From NCBI GenBank assembly GCA_964035545.1, contig OZ037768.1:1973501-2037500 (forward strand): 64,000 nt of DNA, in the 5' to 3' direction. Source of the DNA: Bugula neritina. Its lineage: Eukaryota > Bryozoa > Gymnolaemata > Cheilostomatida > Bugulidae. Position numbers and translations under genes: made by a program. The notes beneath the pieces were generated by a model. The model was given only the letters and a program-made list of their open reading frames with translations. It was not told where the DNA came from and did no database searches. Of the stretch, positions 25,370-58,961 are shown in pieces (within the stretch, counting starts at the first letter, position 1; each line of letters begins with the position of its first letter).

Positions 25370-25600
25370 TTAATAGTTACACTTATAGTCATAGTAATAA
25401 AGTTTATATGGGTATAAGTATAACTGCAAATGCAGTCATTCTCACGCTGATTTTCACTGATAGCGTCATACGTGTTATGATTCACATTATGAGCATCATT
25501 TTGATTGTTTTAATGTTATTATTGACATTATGGTGATAATTATCATTATCATTATGATCATGATGCTGATGAGTGATAAAAGGAGTTTGATCATTACATT
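25370..25600. repeat. Degenerate simple-sequence block (ATTATCATTATGATCATGATG type)
   Basis: Runs of short words around ACTTATAGTCATAG and TTATCATTATCATTATGATC, with partial dyads and no fixed period. AT-richer than the other blocks. Confidence 0.55.
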
Positions 25601-26689
25601 ACGAAGATTATTTATTTTATTTTATTGAATATAATTTGAATTTAGTATACAAAATGAAAATAACATTAATAATTGTATTGATTTACTAATAGTAATTACT
25701 AGGAATAAAATTAGAATATAAAATTATATATATTTTAATTTATAATAATTTCAATTACAATTTGAATTACAATTAAATTTTTAACTTGAATTTAAATTAA
25801 AAAACATAAAACAAGCTTTTCATTTTTAGTTAACTCATGAAATAATGGATCATTAATAAAACTCGATATAAGCATCACCATGAAAAAAAAGATCTTAATT
25901 TTTTTTCAATACATTTCAATACATAATTTCTGTGATAGTATAATTATTATCATCAGTTTCAGTTTGACAACAGTAATTTTCCCTGAAAAGGTTTTGCATG
26001 GGGATTGTTAAAAGCAGCACAACTTTAGGGGGGTCATTGAGTGCATTATTTGTCTAGACTTTAGATCTATATAGTTGTCCAGAACCTCAAACCACATCTC
26101 TAAACTCGAAGCCGATACCGCCCCAAACCACTACACTTAGTGACCATCAACTTTGTGCTGCTTCAAACAGCTTCTGTACTAGCGAAGACATTTTTATAAC
26201 CCAAGTTCTTTAGCTTTCTTTAAAAGAAAAATCATAGTTTTAGTTTGGTGCGTGATAACAGATTATTTTTTTGCAAATGGTTTGCTACATTTCTACAGAG
26301 TGGTATTAAAATATATACCACACTGCATTTCTAATATGTAACAAAGTCTTCTTCCGTTACTGCACCTCGCCAATCCTAGACGTGCGTGTCTTTTGCTTAG
26401 CCTTTGCACCTTAGGTTTATGATCTTGATAATGTAATGTGATAATACGATAATGTGTTCAAAGTTTCGGGTGTTTGATTAGTGGTTAACTCGGCACGCCT
26501 TGCACGAATTTTTTAATGCAGTCCCAGGGCATTTACTTTACTTATTTTAATTTTTAGTGTTGGGAAAGTTGGTCATATATAACAGATGTGAAAATTATGA
26601 TTAGTTGTTTTAGTTATTGTTTAAAGTATAGTAAATGCTTGCTTCTTTGAGTTTGTTAATTAATAATTATTCATGACGATGACCTATAC

Positions 26690-26990
26690 GTTAAGTTTAT
26701 GGTATTGCTATTAGTATTACTATTAGTATTAGTATTAGTATTACTATTAGTATTAGTATTAATTATACTTATAGTTATACTATACAGTATAACTTATAGT
26801 TATACAGTGTGAGTATAACTTATAGTTATACAATTATTATCAATGAGCTATAGAATTAAGCTATGGTTACACTTATAGTTATACTTATAAGCTTTAACTT
26901 AACTTTAGCTTATAGTTTCTATTTCATTTTCAATTTAAGCTGTAGCTGTTGTAATACTAATAGTATTACTAGTCTCTCTCTTGCAGTCAG
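26690..26990. repeat. Degenerate simple-sequence block (TATTAGTATTAC / CTTATAGTTATAC)
   Basis: Runs of ATTACTATTAGTATTAG, then CTTATAGTTATAC words that form dyads such as TATACTATACAGTATA. It ends about 800 bp upstream of the ADHFE1 start codon. Confidence 0.75.
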
Positions 26991-27796
26991 TCGATACGAG
27001 TATGAGTGTGACTGTTAGTGTTTCATCGATTTGGCTTGAATTTGGTTGCAGCTCTCCACACAACACTAATTACTAGTAGTGATACAATCAACAATAACAC
27101 AATCTATTTGACTCTGTGACCAAACTTACTATCATTTTGATTTTATTTTTAGGTTTACTTATTTCTAAGGCTAGAAATACTGTTACTGTTAGAGTATCAA
27201 TACCCCATTGGCCATGACCTATATTATCATTGAATTTAATATTGCCTATAGCCCATAATTTTGTAACTTAATCTTGTAACTATAATTAGTGAAACTAAAC
27301 TAAACTTTCATTTGTTGTACTTATTCTTTATTTGGGCATTGTTAATTAGATTATGAACTTGGTTTGTAAAACCAAGTCAGTATAAGTGTTGACATTGTTT
27401 TTTATTATTAATAATCAACTACATATTCACATTTTATTGTAATTAAAGCACTTTAATTGACTTTATTAGAAAAGAATACCATATTATTAACCTTTAAAAC
27501 TAGCTTCGGACATTATAGCCACCCACTTGGTAAGGAGAGTATTGTGGAGTAGCAGTTGAACATAAAACTAAAAGTGATAATTAAGGCAATGAAATGTACT
27601 TATATTTACCATAGCTTTGAGAAACAAAGGTTTATGTTTTGATTATTTATTGAGGCTTATTATCATAGATGGTAATCTGTTTCGTAAAGTTTGTATTACA
27701 TGAATTATGTGCAGAGACTGTTACTCACCAGACCAGTTTGTTACACACATTAGAATTACAGATAATATGCATGTTTTAGAGTGAGATATATTTGTC

Positions 27797-30700
27797 ATGG
27801 CTGCAAAGGCAAGAGCAGTAAATCTTTTACGAGCAGCATCAGGTGCTTCATGCCGTTGTCCAGCTCATAGCGGAGGACTACATTACCCTGTTACTTCTAC
27901 ACCTGTTCGCTATGCTGCCGATACCAACAACACAGATTACGCCTTTGAAATGGCTTGTTCCAACATACGGTTTGGGGAAGGGGTGACTCAGGTATAGCAG
28001 ACAGCCACTATTTAGACATAAATAATGGAGCTAACCTTTTCTTTACTTTGCATAGTTGATTTTTGTTGTCATGAGTTGTTAATGCTAAAGCATTACTTTT
28101 TTTGCAACAGGAGCAGCCTAATAGCCTGCGTCTCTTCTGATTTTCTCCCCCCCCCCACATAATTTAATGAATTTTTAGGAGGTTGGCCAAGACTTTGCTA
28201 ATATGAATGCTAAAAAAGTTGGATTGGTAACAGATAAGAATATCAGTAAGCTTCCTGTAATTCAGACAGTTTTAGACTCTCTCGCCAAGAATAACGTAAA
28301 GTTTGACTTATTTGATGATGTCACTATTGAACCTACGGATGTCAGCTTTAAGAAAGCTATAAACTGGGCTAAGAAAGGGGGGTACGACTCCTATTTAGCA
28401 GTGGGTGAGTTGTAAATGTTATTAAAACTTTGTCTGGACTACTACATCTCAAACTGTGACAGTTTATGTGATACATATACAATTATGATGATGAATATAA
28501 ATGTTTAAGCTACTTTAAAATGTTGTGATCAGTGGTATGAATGCTATAAACACTTCCAACACAAAATATGTTTTGTGTTTCCACGTGAGCTAGATTTTCA
28601 CTGAAAATATAAATTTATTATCAAACTTCTTTTAGTTAGTGTCTCATCAATATTGTAGGTGGGGGCTCAGTGATGGACACCTGCAAAGTTGCCAATCTCT
28701 ACGCTAGTGATCCTGAGGCTGATTTCATGGACTATGTTAATGCTCCTATAGGAAAAGGTTTGCCAGTGACAGTTACTGTTAAGCCGCTAATAGCAGTTCC
28801 CACTACGGCTGGCACTGGCAGTGAAACAACTGGTGTGGCCGTTTTTGATCTTAAAGATTTAAAGGCTAAAACAGGTAATCAAGGGCATCACTCTGCCATG
28901 TAGAAACTTGCTTAAAAGGAATACATTTTTACTTACGTTATGTGAGATCTAATTGGGCAAAAAGATTAATAATTGTCAAATGTTTTATGCTTTAATTTAG
29001 ACCAGATTCTTTAATATTTGGTATATTGTCAGGGATTGGAAGCAGGGCAATACGCCCCTTACTTGGAATAGTTGATCCATTGAATGTTATGACCATGCCA
29101 AACCGTGTTGCTGCCTACAGTGCATTTGATGTGTTTTGTCATGCTCTGGAATCCTATACAGCATTGCCGTATAACCAACGATCTCCTAGACCCACTAACC
29201 CCAACAACAGGCCCGCATATCAGGTATGACAAGTGCCAACACATGCCCTTAATGCTGGTACACTCGACTGTTTCATGTCTTTTTATGAATGAAAATTACT
29301 ATTGATGTTAGAGCTAAAATGGTAACACTCACAGGTATAGCCAAAAGATAGTTCCATATTTTCTTAAAATACATTAGTGGCTGTGGAGCTTAGTAACTCA
29401 CCTTTCATTACATGATATGCTTCTGGAAAAGTCTCTCAGTCTCGGCAAATGTTGGAGCTGATTTTTAAATTTTTTCATAAGTTTTTTGTCATAAATTTGA
29501 CGAATTTTTTCAACTGAATCTTTCCCGGTGCGTCGTTTTCATTCAGGTGGGCAAACTGTTCATTTTACCGTCCTGATAGTCCTTCATGTAAAGAAGAATG
29601 TTTTATCTCATTAATGTCACTTGCAGGGAAGTAACCCAATCAGTGATGTGTGGGCAAGACAAGCTCTCAGGATGTGTGGCAGTTATATGATTGATTCTAT
29701 AAATAGTACCAACAACTTTGAAGCTAGAAAACAAATGTGTGCAGCTAGTGCCTTTGCAGGTATACCTGTGTAATATTTCACCTTTCATGTGTCACCTGAG
29801 CTTTTTATCTCATCCTTCTCTTCTGACACTTGGAAATTTCTAAATTTGAAGATATCAAAATATAGTAGCAATTGTGTACTCATTAGTATGTAACATTTTC
29901 ATAAAATTTTAGTGGCTGCATAAGAAATTTCCTCAAGTGGCGGGATTTGAACATGTCTTCTACTGCCATCCGCTATATTCCGGAGTGCTATCTGATACAC
30001 AAATTCTTTGTATCAGGCACCAAATGTATCTAACATTTATTTAGCATACCAGCACATGGAGTTTAAATTATTCTACAGTTTGTTTGAAAAATTGTTTGCA
30101 TAGATTTAAAGTTATGCAAAAAACTTGATTGTGCTCATGGCTAGAACTGGGCTTATTGTAGAAGGCAGCACTAAAATGTATCTCCTTTACATCCATTAGC
30201 TACAATTAAACATTCAAACAGCAGTGAATAGCTAGTAATGGTTGAACATTGATTGTCACCAACAGGTATTGGATTTGGCAACGCTGGTGTTCACCTGTGC
30301 CACGGCCTATCCTATGGAATCAGCGGTAACGTCCGGTCCTATCATGCTGCCGACTATCCAACAGAGAAAGCCTTAGTACCTCACGGACTCAGTGTGGTCA
30401 TCACTGCTCCCGCTGTCTTCAAATGGACAGCCCCTGCGTGCCCCGACAGACATCTGGAGGCGGCCCAGATACTTGGAAGAGACACAACCAACGACAAGCT
30501 AGCAGACGCAGGTGCAGTATAATGTGGAAGTTAGATTAGACATTCTTTAGTATTTACTCTGAAGCTCTTATCACTTTAGTACACTGTGTTGGAGTCACCA
30601 ATTGGTTCAGCATGTTGTATTTTTCAAAATAATTTCAACACTATTGAATAATTTCCTAAACTTTGTCTTCTTATACATCTTTAGATGCACACTTGAGTAT

Positions 30701-31210
30701 GATTTGAGTTGAAGTAAGGTCTTTACTAGTTTTATACTTGGCTGCACGTCAAGAGAAGACAAGTCTAAAATCTTCTGTGTGTGTTGCTGAACTGTGAAAG
30801 ACAATCATATTTCTGCTTTTCCACATAACATCTAGAGTCTAAACCTTATCATGCAGTAATTCCAATAATCAGTCTTTCATGATGTGTCAAATTATTTCCC
30901 TAACAAAATCATAGCCTGTTGATTACAAGTGTATCACTTAAATCCAGCCCGATAGAATTGTGTAGGCATCATATACTACAATAACACTATGGGGTTGTTC
31001 ACAGGAGACATCTTGGCTGACGTGATAAGAGATTACTGCTACAAACTAAACATAGACGACGGCATACAAGCTCTGGGCTACACCTCTTCAGATATACCAG
31101 CTCTAGTTGAAGCCACTCTGCCACAGGAAAGAGTAACTAAATTAGCTCCCCGGGAGAAAACCAAAGAAGATTTTGCACAAATACTAGAGAGCTCTCTTAA
31201 AATGTACTAG
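27797..31210 (+). CDS. ADHFE1: Hydroxyacid-oxoacid transhydrogenase, mitochondrial (ADHFE1)
   Basis: An iron-type alcohol dehydrogenase that oxidises 4-hydroxybutyrate while reducing 2-oxoglutarate to 2-hydroxyglutarate in the mitochondrial matrix. Exons: 27797-27991, 28179-28404, 28659-28874, 29033-29223, 29627-29759, 30266-30511 and 31005-31210, giving 470 residues (human is 467) with consistent phases. The N-terminus is an Arg/Ala-rich mitochondrial presequence, followed by [17 protein letters not shown]. Family features: the nucleotide-binding [12 protein letters not shown] near residue 140, [12 protein letters not shown], the metal-site segments [16 protein letters not shown] and [23 protein letters not shown], and a C-terminal [15 protein letters not shown] ending in KMY. 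Nothing is missing or broken. It is convergent with UFD1, with 438 bp between stop codons. Confidence 0.97.
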
Positions 31211-31433
31211 TTCGGTCTCAGGTTTATAATCTTACTATTTACAAATCACAAGTAGTTGCTAGTTACTTTAGTAGCAGTATTAAATCAATTAAGCTATTTT
31301 TAGAGTAGAACGTAGTATTTTGATAATTTTTTCTTTATTTTAACTGGTTATATATTTTATTATGCAACTTGTTTATGCTGTCTATAATAACATATAGCTG
31401 ACTGTAGTTATGCATTCTTTACTCAGGTTTAAT

Positions 31434-31439
31434 TTTATT
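31434..31439 (-). terminator. Candidate polyadenylation signal, UFD1
   Basis: AATAAA on the minus strand (TTTATT on plus), 210 bp beyond the UFD1 stop codon and inside the presumed 3' UTR of ADHFE1. Confidence 0.4.
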
Positions 31440-31584
31440 GTGATAAATAATGGTTCTATGCAATTTAATTTATGTCAGGTCAATTTTTTATATAAATTAA
31501 TTTCTTCTATAGTGTTAATTTTCTTATAAATTACCTTCTAATGACTATTGTTCTTTATATTACATTACATAATTTGTATTAGTA

Positions 31585-31590
31585 AATAAA
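31585..31590 (+). terminator. Candidate polyadenylation signal, ADHFE1
   Basis: AATAAA 375 bp beyond the ADHFE1 stop codon, in GTAAATAAAAG. It lies only 60 bp from the UFD1 stop on the other strand. Confidence 0.4.
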
Positions 31591-31648
31591 AGTAAATAGA
31601 ATAATTACAACAAAAATAATGTAATCTTTAAGCACATGAAAATTCTAG

Positions 31649-34600
31649 CTACTTGCGTTTCTTCTTCAGTAATTGTCCTTCACCTTGAAAAGCTGAAAAG
31701 ATTTCAGATTCGCCCTGCAAGCCGATATAACACAGTGTTAATCAGAGATTTTATGAAAGGTTAATCAACAGACAAAAAAAAATCAAATTTTGGTTGAGAA
31801 AATTTGCAATAAAAAAGAAAGTAACCTTTGATTCGGTCTGTTTAGATCTCCCATTTCTTATAAAAGTTATCTTCCCTCTTTGGTAATCATAGTTGGGTAT
31901 TCCTCTACAATGGTGAAATATGAGAGAATTTAAAACTTGAGAAAATTATTTCTTGAAATACAGGAAAATTGACTCAAAAATTGCATTATGTCCGTCTCCT
32001 TATTGTAAATAAAACTAAATACGTTTCTAAAGCAACAAAAGTAGCAGAAAAGTATAATAAAAAAAAGAATTTTGTATTAAATACTTTGTGATGATACTCA
32101 ATTGATATTTCTGAGAGTGCTTTTATGAGTTTTAGTAATGAAACTAGGTAGTATATTATGTGTATAATAACTGCTTATGCCATGATATAACCTTTCGTGT
32201 TGAGATAGCGGTGAACTTGTCTCGGCAGACGTGTTTTTCTTAGCTTTACCGTCTAATCTGTTTCCCTCGCAGCCAAATGCCTGAAGTAAAGCATTAAATC
32301 TCCAACACAAAATAAATCCAGACCATCAAAAATCTAATATATAAAAAACTGTTGCACACGACTACAACTCAAGCGAAATACTATTACAATTACTTCTGAA
32401 GCACTGTATACATCAGGAGTTCTCACAGGGGAATTTAAATGATACTAGTCATGGCAAGAACAGTGAGTCGTACCTTAAAACCTGTCTGTGGTATCTTAAT
32501 AGACGAGAAATCTACTCCATCTTCCTCCATTGCTTCGGCTGGTTTAGAATATTCCGGCTCAACATAGCCAACAGGCGGTGCAAAGTCCACCTGTAGTACA
32601 CTCACACTGTTAGTATATCAGGTGAACATCACTATGAAGGACTGACCCAGCATAAACAGCAAATAACAAGTAAACCTCTCAGTATCCCAGCTGATAGTCT
32701 CACCTATTTTTTGTAAAATAATCACTCAACAAATATTTAAACTTGTAACAAATTTCTTCTTTTGAAAAGTTTCAAAATATAATAAACTATAACATAGTGT
32801 TACATTACTTTGGTTATGCAGAGTGTAAAATGTGGTGTAGAAGACTAGACTGTCCATACATACTGAGTGTAAGTAGAATTCATACTGAACACACCATATG
32901 CTCTCATGCAAATACAGGCTACACCCAATACTTTCATCTCTCAACAGCGACACAAAAAACTACACAGAGTTGTCCTTCCTTAGCACAAGTCGAAACATAT
33001 TTTAAAATGAGAAAATAAGCTGAAATTAAGTCTTTGCACAAAGTTGAGCAGTGGCGAAAACTATACTAGCAACTCGTACAAGGGAGAGAAGCGAATGCTC
33101 ACATTCATGTCGCACTCAATGATAGATACGGCTCCGGCGGGTCGTAACTCCAGTACGTTGAACTCGTACTTCTTGTCATTGTAGTTTATAGATATGATGT
33201 CATCGATTGTGAGGCAGGCAAATGTCCTCAGAGCTCTTTCTAGCACCGCCTTCGGGTTGCTGATGTCGAGAAACTCAACTGACTGCGGCTGCATTTTCAC
33301 GTATTCAGCGACTGGCAGAGAGACACTCTCCAGCTCTATGAACCCGCCTTCTTCCACTAGAAGGTTGCGCATCATCTGCAACAGTGAGAGAAGATAACTC
33401 TGCAACAGCAGCTAGTAACAGTGAGAGAAGGTAACTCTGCAACAGCAGCTAGTAACAGTGAGAGAAAATAACTCTATACAAGTTTTCACAGGTACCATGA
33501 GTAATTATTGTAAACAAGCAACGTAAAATACTACTTTTGTTTAAAATGACAAAACATGCTTATATTTTTTTGAATCAAAGTGTTTGGAAAAGAAACTGCC
33601 CATCTACCCTACCAAGCTCTACCGAGTTTAAATTCATGCCTTTATATATTGAAGAAACTCTTACCCAGTAGGGCATGTATATTCTTCCTTCATCTGCCAC
33701 AAACTCCAACACCCCACAGTGTGTCGACTTGGTGGCAAATTTATTAGTCAGTTTGAACAACATTGGATACTGTATATTTCTCTGTGCTACAAAGTATATA
33801 CTACATTGAATACTGTATATTTCTCTGTATTACAAAGTATATACTACATTGAATACTGTATATTTCTCTGAATTACAAAGTATATACCACATTGAATACT
33901 GTATATTCTCTGCATTATAAGGTATAAACAACATTCGATATGGTATACTTCTTTTAATATCTTACTCAGCAATACATCTGTTTAGTGTAAAATATATTTC
34001 TAATAAACAACATTTTCGAATGAAGCTTAAATACAATTTTAAAATATTTGTTCTAAAGCCAACATAAAACTCTTCAAGAAAGGTAGAAAGTCTTATAATT
34101 CAGCTATTAGCACTTTATAATTAACATAGAGGTTATGCTAAAATGATAAAATACAAGCATTAAATGTAAGCAATTATTCAACCTGATTAAATTATAGAGA
34201 AACTTGTTGTTATGTTATAATACTTACTGAGTGCATCTAAAGCTGAAGGTGGCATAATAACTGCAATGAACAAAAACAATACTTTAAAAATATCATCACA
34301 CAAACTATATTTTTATTCGACTATATTTCAATAAACTTGTGCAAATAGGGACATTAGAAGATTCTATTATATAAAAAAGTTGGAAATGCTTTCTAATCAT
34401 ATTTTAAGAAGGCCTAATTTCACTCACTTTTTCCACCATGTTCAACATCTGGTCTGTCTTTTCCTTCCATAAAAGACACAGGGAAGCATTTGTAAGTCTT
34501 GGCAAATAAACCCGGCCTCATTGCAAACTGAAAGTTGTTAAATTTAACTCATACCAACAGTTCGTAATAAAATCATGAGCTCGACTCATTTCTCAGTGTG

Positions 34601-34671
34601 AAAACACTGCAATGCTGTAGAATATCTAAAGACAAACAATTATTATAACTTACCATGTCTAGGAAATTCAT
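31649..34671 (-). CDS. UFD1: Ubiquitin recognition factor in ER-associated degradation 1 (UFD1)
   Basis: Adaptor that, with NPL4, links polyubiquitylated ER-associated degradation substrates to the p97/VCP segregase. Exons on minus: 34654-34671, 34428-34527, 34228-34260, 33665-33786, 33103-33375, 32474-32590, 32192-32280, 31826-31904 and 31649-31714 (stop 31649-31651), giving 298 residues (human is 307) with consistent phases. Landmarks: [87 protein letters not shown] and [18 protein letters not shown]. Two SHP-type p97-binding boxes are visible (AFGCEGNRL and AFQGEGQLL). The chosen ATG gives MNFLDMFAMRPG, close to the human start. The same exon is open upstream to an acceptor at 34728, so a 5' UTR exon or a longer start is possible. 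Two acceptors (33376, 33787) sit in tandem repeats. Confidence 0.96.
33376..33475. repeat. 37-bp tandem repeat duplicating a UFD1 3' splice site
   Basis: About 2.6 copies of a 37-bp unit directly abut the acceptor of exon 33103-33375. In the sense direction each unit ends in CTGTTGCAG or a close variant, like the true site CACTGTTGCAG, so extra acceptor-like sequences lie 37 and 74 bp upstream. Confidence 0.88.
33761..33935. repeat. 43-bp tandem repeat spanning a UFD1 exon boundary
   Basis: Four copies start at 33761, 33804, 33847 and 33890. The first copy includes 26 coding nucleotides of exon 33665-33786 and its acceptor. The others are intronic copies with 1-6 changes. In the intronic copies the GTAG of the real acceptor reads GTAAT, so the sites look disabled, although an ACAG or TCAG remains. 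Confidence 0.9.
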
Positions 34672-35399
34672 GATGTAAACAACTCGAAGTAGCTGTGGTA
34701 GCGAGTCCAATTTAAATAGCAATTCCTATAAAACAATATTTACACATTTAGAAGGGAAGAAAAGTTTTCTTTTAATAGTAAAATAATTAATCAACAATTT
34801 TATCCTAAAAGTCCAAGCCCATCACATGCTGATACTTGCTAACTTAATTATATTTATATTCTAATGTATTAATAAATTTTTTGATACTATAATTCAATCC
34901 ATTTGTCATGAAAAATTGATAAGCAATAAATATAATACAAATATTGAATCATCATTATTTATTGATGATTATTACTGTAACCACTGTAATAATAATGATG
35001 ACCATTAGCATAATCACAATAACCATCCTATACAATAATGGTACTATAATCAATAATTTGAATCATGACAATACTTCTAGTTAATAATAAAACTATTATT
35101 ACTAATATTGGGATTATTAAATAGATAAAGTATTTTTGGTATTTCAACCATTAGAACTATTCACATCATTTTTATAACAATTATCTAATATTATTTCACA
35201 TATAATTTAGTTTTAAGATTTAGTATCACATTTCCAAAAGCAATGTCGTCAAAATCTATTTGGTTCAAGAATTAAATTTAACCCCCAAATTCCAAAACTC
35301 AAAGTCAAATTTTGTAATAAAGCACAGACTAGTGACTGCAGTGTAATAAGTAATGTCAAACCAAATGAACATACTGATACAGTTACACAACATTTAGTT

Positions 35400-36080
35400 T
35401 TACTATTACAGTATTGCTGTAAATATCAATATGATTATCATTATGAGCATCAGTCATCTCTATGGCTATTGGCTATCACCTATTAGTATGACTATGAGTA
35501 TCACTATGGCTATCAGACTCAGTATGAGTATGACTATGTGAAACTGAATACGATCCCATTTTCTAACATTTATTATTATAATATGTTTTATAGTTTATCA
35601 TAAAATCAAAATGAAATCACAATAGTGAATAAATATGCAGAGTCAAATGTGATTTGTATCAAATTTAAAGCAAAAGTTGTGTTCAAAATGATATTTACCT
35701 AAGGCTAATCTTGTACTTGTTAATAGTAATAAACTAAACATTCAAAGTAGCACTGACACACCCACGGTGACACTGGCTGCAAACTAAAACTTGAACTTAA
35801 ACCTAAAAGTGTACAACTACACTTTTATAAACTTTAAACTTAAAGCTTTGCCTTTTGCCTTTGGGCCTTTAGGCTTTAGCATAATAATAAATATAATGAT
35901 ACTGATACTGTGATAGTCATAGTGAGAGTCACTAGTGACTGTTTAGTTATACTTAATCTTATACTTATAGTTATAGTCATAGTGATAGACTTAGAGCTCG
36001 ACTCTAAAAGTAAGTCTAAGTGAGTGACTGTAAGTGTAAGTCTAAACTAAAAGTCTTGCTGTAAAAGTAAAACTTAAACA
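35400..36080. repeat. Two degenerate simple-sequence blocks (CACTATGGCTATC; CTTATAGTTATAGTCATAG)
   Basis: 35400-35560 holds CATTATGAGCATCAG and CACTATGGCTATCAG words. 35870-36080 holds GATACTGATACTGTGATAG, CTTATAGTTATAGTCATAG and GTAAGTCTAAGTG words. Period is not fixed; dyads are common. Confidence 0.65.
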
Positions 36081-36356
36081 GAGTAAACTAAAACTTAAAC
36101 TAAAATTTGAGGCTGAGCATTTAATTTTATTATTACAAAAAAAAGACAATAACTATAAGAACAGTATTCACATCTTGTGCTTGAAACTGTTATACGCATA
36201 TCGCTATTATTAGAATGTTATAAACATTGTAAATCCCAATGAATAATAATTAAATTCAACAAATTAATATATTGATGAAATGTCAAAAAGAAATCTTAGC
36301 AAAATCCACCTTGACCTTATTTTGCGCGTTCCTATCTTTTAATACAATCGCTCTAA

Positions 36357-36401
36357 AAGTAGGCGGAGCTAGTTCTAAAATACTAACAAGTAGGCGGAGC
36401 T
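36357..36401. promoter_or_regulatory. Direct repeat AAGTAGGCGGAGCT, two copies
   Basis: The 14-mer AAGTAGGCGGAGCT occurs at 36357-36370 and 36388-36401, 31 bp apart, next to TGCGCG at about 36324. These are the only CpG-containing GC-rich words in the vicinity. The position, about 1.6 kb above the UFD1 start exon, suggests a promoter element (on minus, AGCTCCGCCTACTT) but there is no direct proof. Confidence 0.3.
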
Positions 36402-38233
36402 TAGTGTGTTGCAGTACGTGTAAACAATTTGAAATTGTTCGTAAATACCAGAGTTACCTAACTAGTTTACCAAAAGCTCATTGCAATACATGTCACTGTT
36501 GTTAGAGTTTTCTCAAGGTGTTTAATACTGGAGACATCTACACTTCAAATGGAGCATATCTAAGTTATTGAAGTTATATTGCAAACTTGTGAGGTATACA
36601 GGCATTATAGGCACTTGAATGAGCATTAGAAATAAAATTACTAGCTACTGATTGAATATTAGCAAGTACAAACAGCTCTAGTATAAACCACTATTGCATT
36701 ATAATATTTTCTCTAGGTTAAATTTCCAAGCATTGCTCCAGAAACTGCAGCGACATATATCAGGTAAAATTTAACTATCAAATAACTGATCACTGACTCA
36801 ATATGTATGCATCCTCTAACAGCCAATTGTCTATTAGCAATATTTTGCTCTTAACTGCAGATTCCCACCTATGAGTGTGTCTTTGAATCTTTTAGTCTTT
36901 CTCAGTTTTGTGCTGTTTCAAGAAATTATATTATGCAACAAATAGACAAAAAAAAGGGTTCGTGCAATCACCAGTTGGTTTACAATGCCTGTGCAGATAG
37001 AAGTTCTAAACTTCATGCAAAAATTTATTTTCATAGTCAAAATGAAGAACGAATGAAATGAACAAAAGTTTGACTAGAAATTTAAGCAGATAATCTAAGA
37101 AAAATAGTAATATTATATGATTTGCATTTGTACAATAGCTACAATAGCACAATCTTATGGAATTACATAATTTCAATGATTGCAGATTTTATATAGAAGA
37201 TTAGCTCCAGTTAACATAAATTATGTTATACAAAAGAAAGATAAGATGGCTGAAAAATGTACAAAATTATTGCAAAATATGTTTGCAAATGTCCTGAAAA
37301 CCTTTTGATGCCGAAAGAAATTATAAAAATCATTTTTTATTCAAAAATTATAATTTTATTCTAAGTCATTATTGCAAATGATCAGATAAAAGGCACAGAA
37401 ATGTGCACAAAATTACAAAAATATCTTAAAACTATTTGAGATTCAAAATATTATTGGCACCAATTAGTCTAGCGCTGCGTCTAGACTGTGTTAGATAAGG
37501 AATTGGCAGGCTATTCAGGTTCTTCCGGAGTAAAAGGTAACTTCCTGTCAGCTGACAGGTCAGCCCTGCAACAAAGTGGTTGATTATAAAGCGTGCCTTA
37601 TTCTCTAAAGTATAATGCATTATACTGGATGTATGTGCGTAATACAGAATAGACCAATCACAAAGTCTGTACCAAATATGACCTTGAGAGTCGAGTACAA
37701 ACTAATATGACATGCAAAGGGCCTGCGAAAAAATACACATCAATTTCTCAAGATTTATACATGTTCTCAAACAATATAGGCTAATCTTACCAAGTACAAT
37801 AAAACACAATAAAAGGACATTTTACATCTACATAGAAGATTCCAAGGTATGACAACTCTAATATGTATTGTATTGAGGTGCAAGGAGTAAATAATGTGTT
37901 TTTATAAACTGCAGGCTGTCTGCTGTGTTAATACAACCATGCATGAAGGGTTAACTTGACTAATTTACACAATGAATGACAAATTATGAAACAAGAGCAC
38001 AACTCCAATTCGTCAGCCATGAAATAGAGAAGTACAATTAATAAATTCACAATAACATAAATATTGTACACTGAAGTTGGCAGAGCAAAGACTGCTAGCA
38101 CTCATAGCTACTCACTCAGTCTAAACTCTACGTAGTTCTCACACTCTACTACAAAATGGGAGCACAACTCTAAACCTCTAACAGCTACATGTGACTACCA
38201 AGTATATCTAACTTTACTCCATGCAAACAACCT

Positions 38234-58961
<20,728 letters not shown>

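Larger units (their letters stand above)
24838..27796. other. Divergent intergenic region between sideroflexin B and ADHFE1
   Basis: The 5' ends of sideroflexin B (minus) and ADHFE1 (plus) face each other across 3 kb, so both promoters lie here. No TATA or initiator element stands out. Simple-sequence blocks lie at 25370-25600 and 26690-26990. No gene is seen. Confidence 0.6.
31211..31648. other. Shared 3' region of ADHFE1 and UFD1
   Basis: AT-rich spacer between two convergent stop codons. It holds a plus-strand AATAAA at 31585-31590 (for ADHFE1, after one at about 31444) and a minus-strand AATAAA at 31434-31439 (for UFD1). If the distal signals are used, the two 3' UTRs overlap by roughly 150-190 nt in antisense. 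Confidence 0.55.
34728..38233. other. Gap between the UFD1 5' end and CaMKK 3' end
   Basis: No gene recognised. It has AT-rich sequence with simple-sequence blocks at 35400-35560 and 35870-36080, and a small GC-richer patch with a direct repeat at 36357-36401 that could belong to the UFD1 promoter. From 36.5 to 38.2 kb I see nothing; a 62-codon open frame at 37432-37620 on minus lies beyond the CaMKK stop and resembles nothing. Confidence 0.55.

Noticed and set aside
37432-37620. Extra 3' exon of CaMKK (frame with LLLRKNLNSLPIP)
   Set aside because: The kinase frame already ends in phase at 38234-38236 after SLDGWLSQDF. This frame has no joining phase or similarity.
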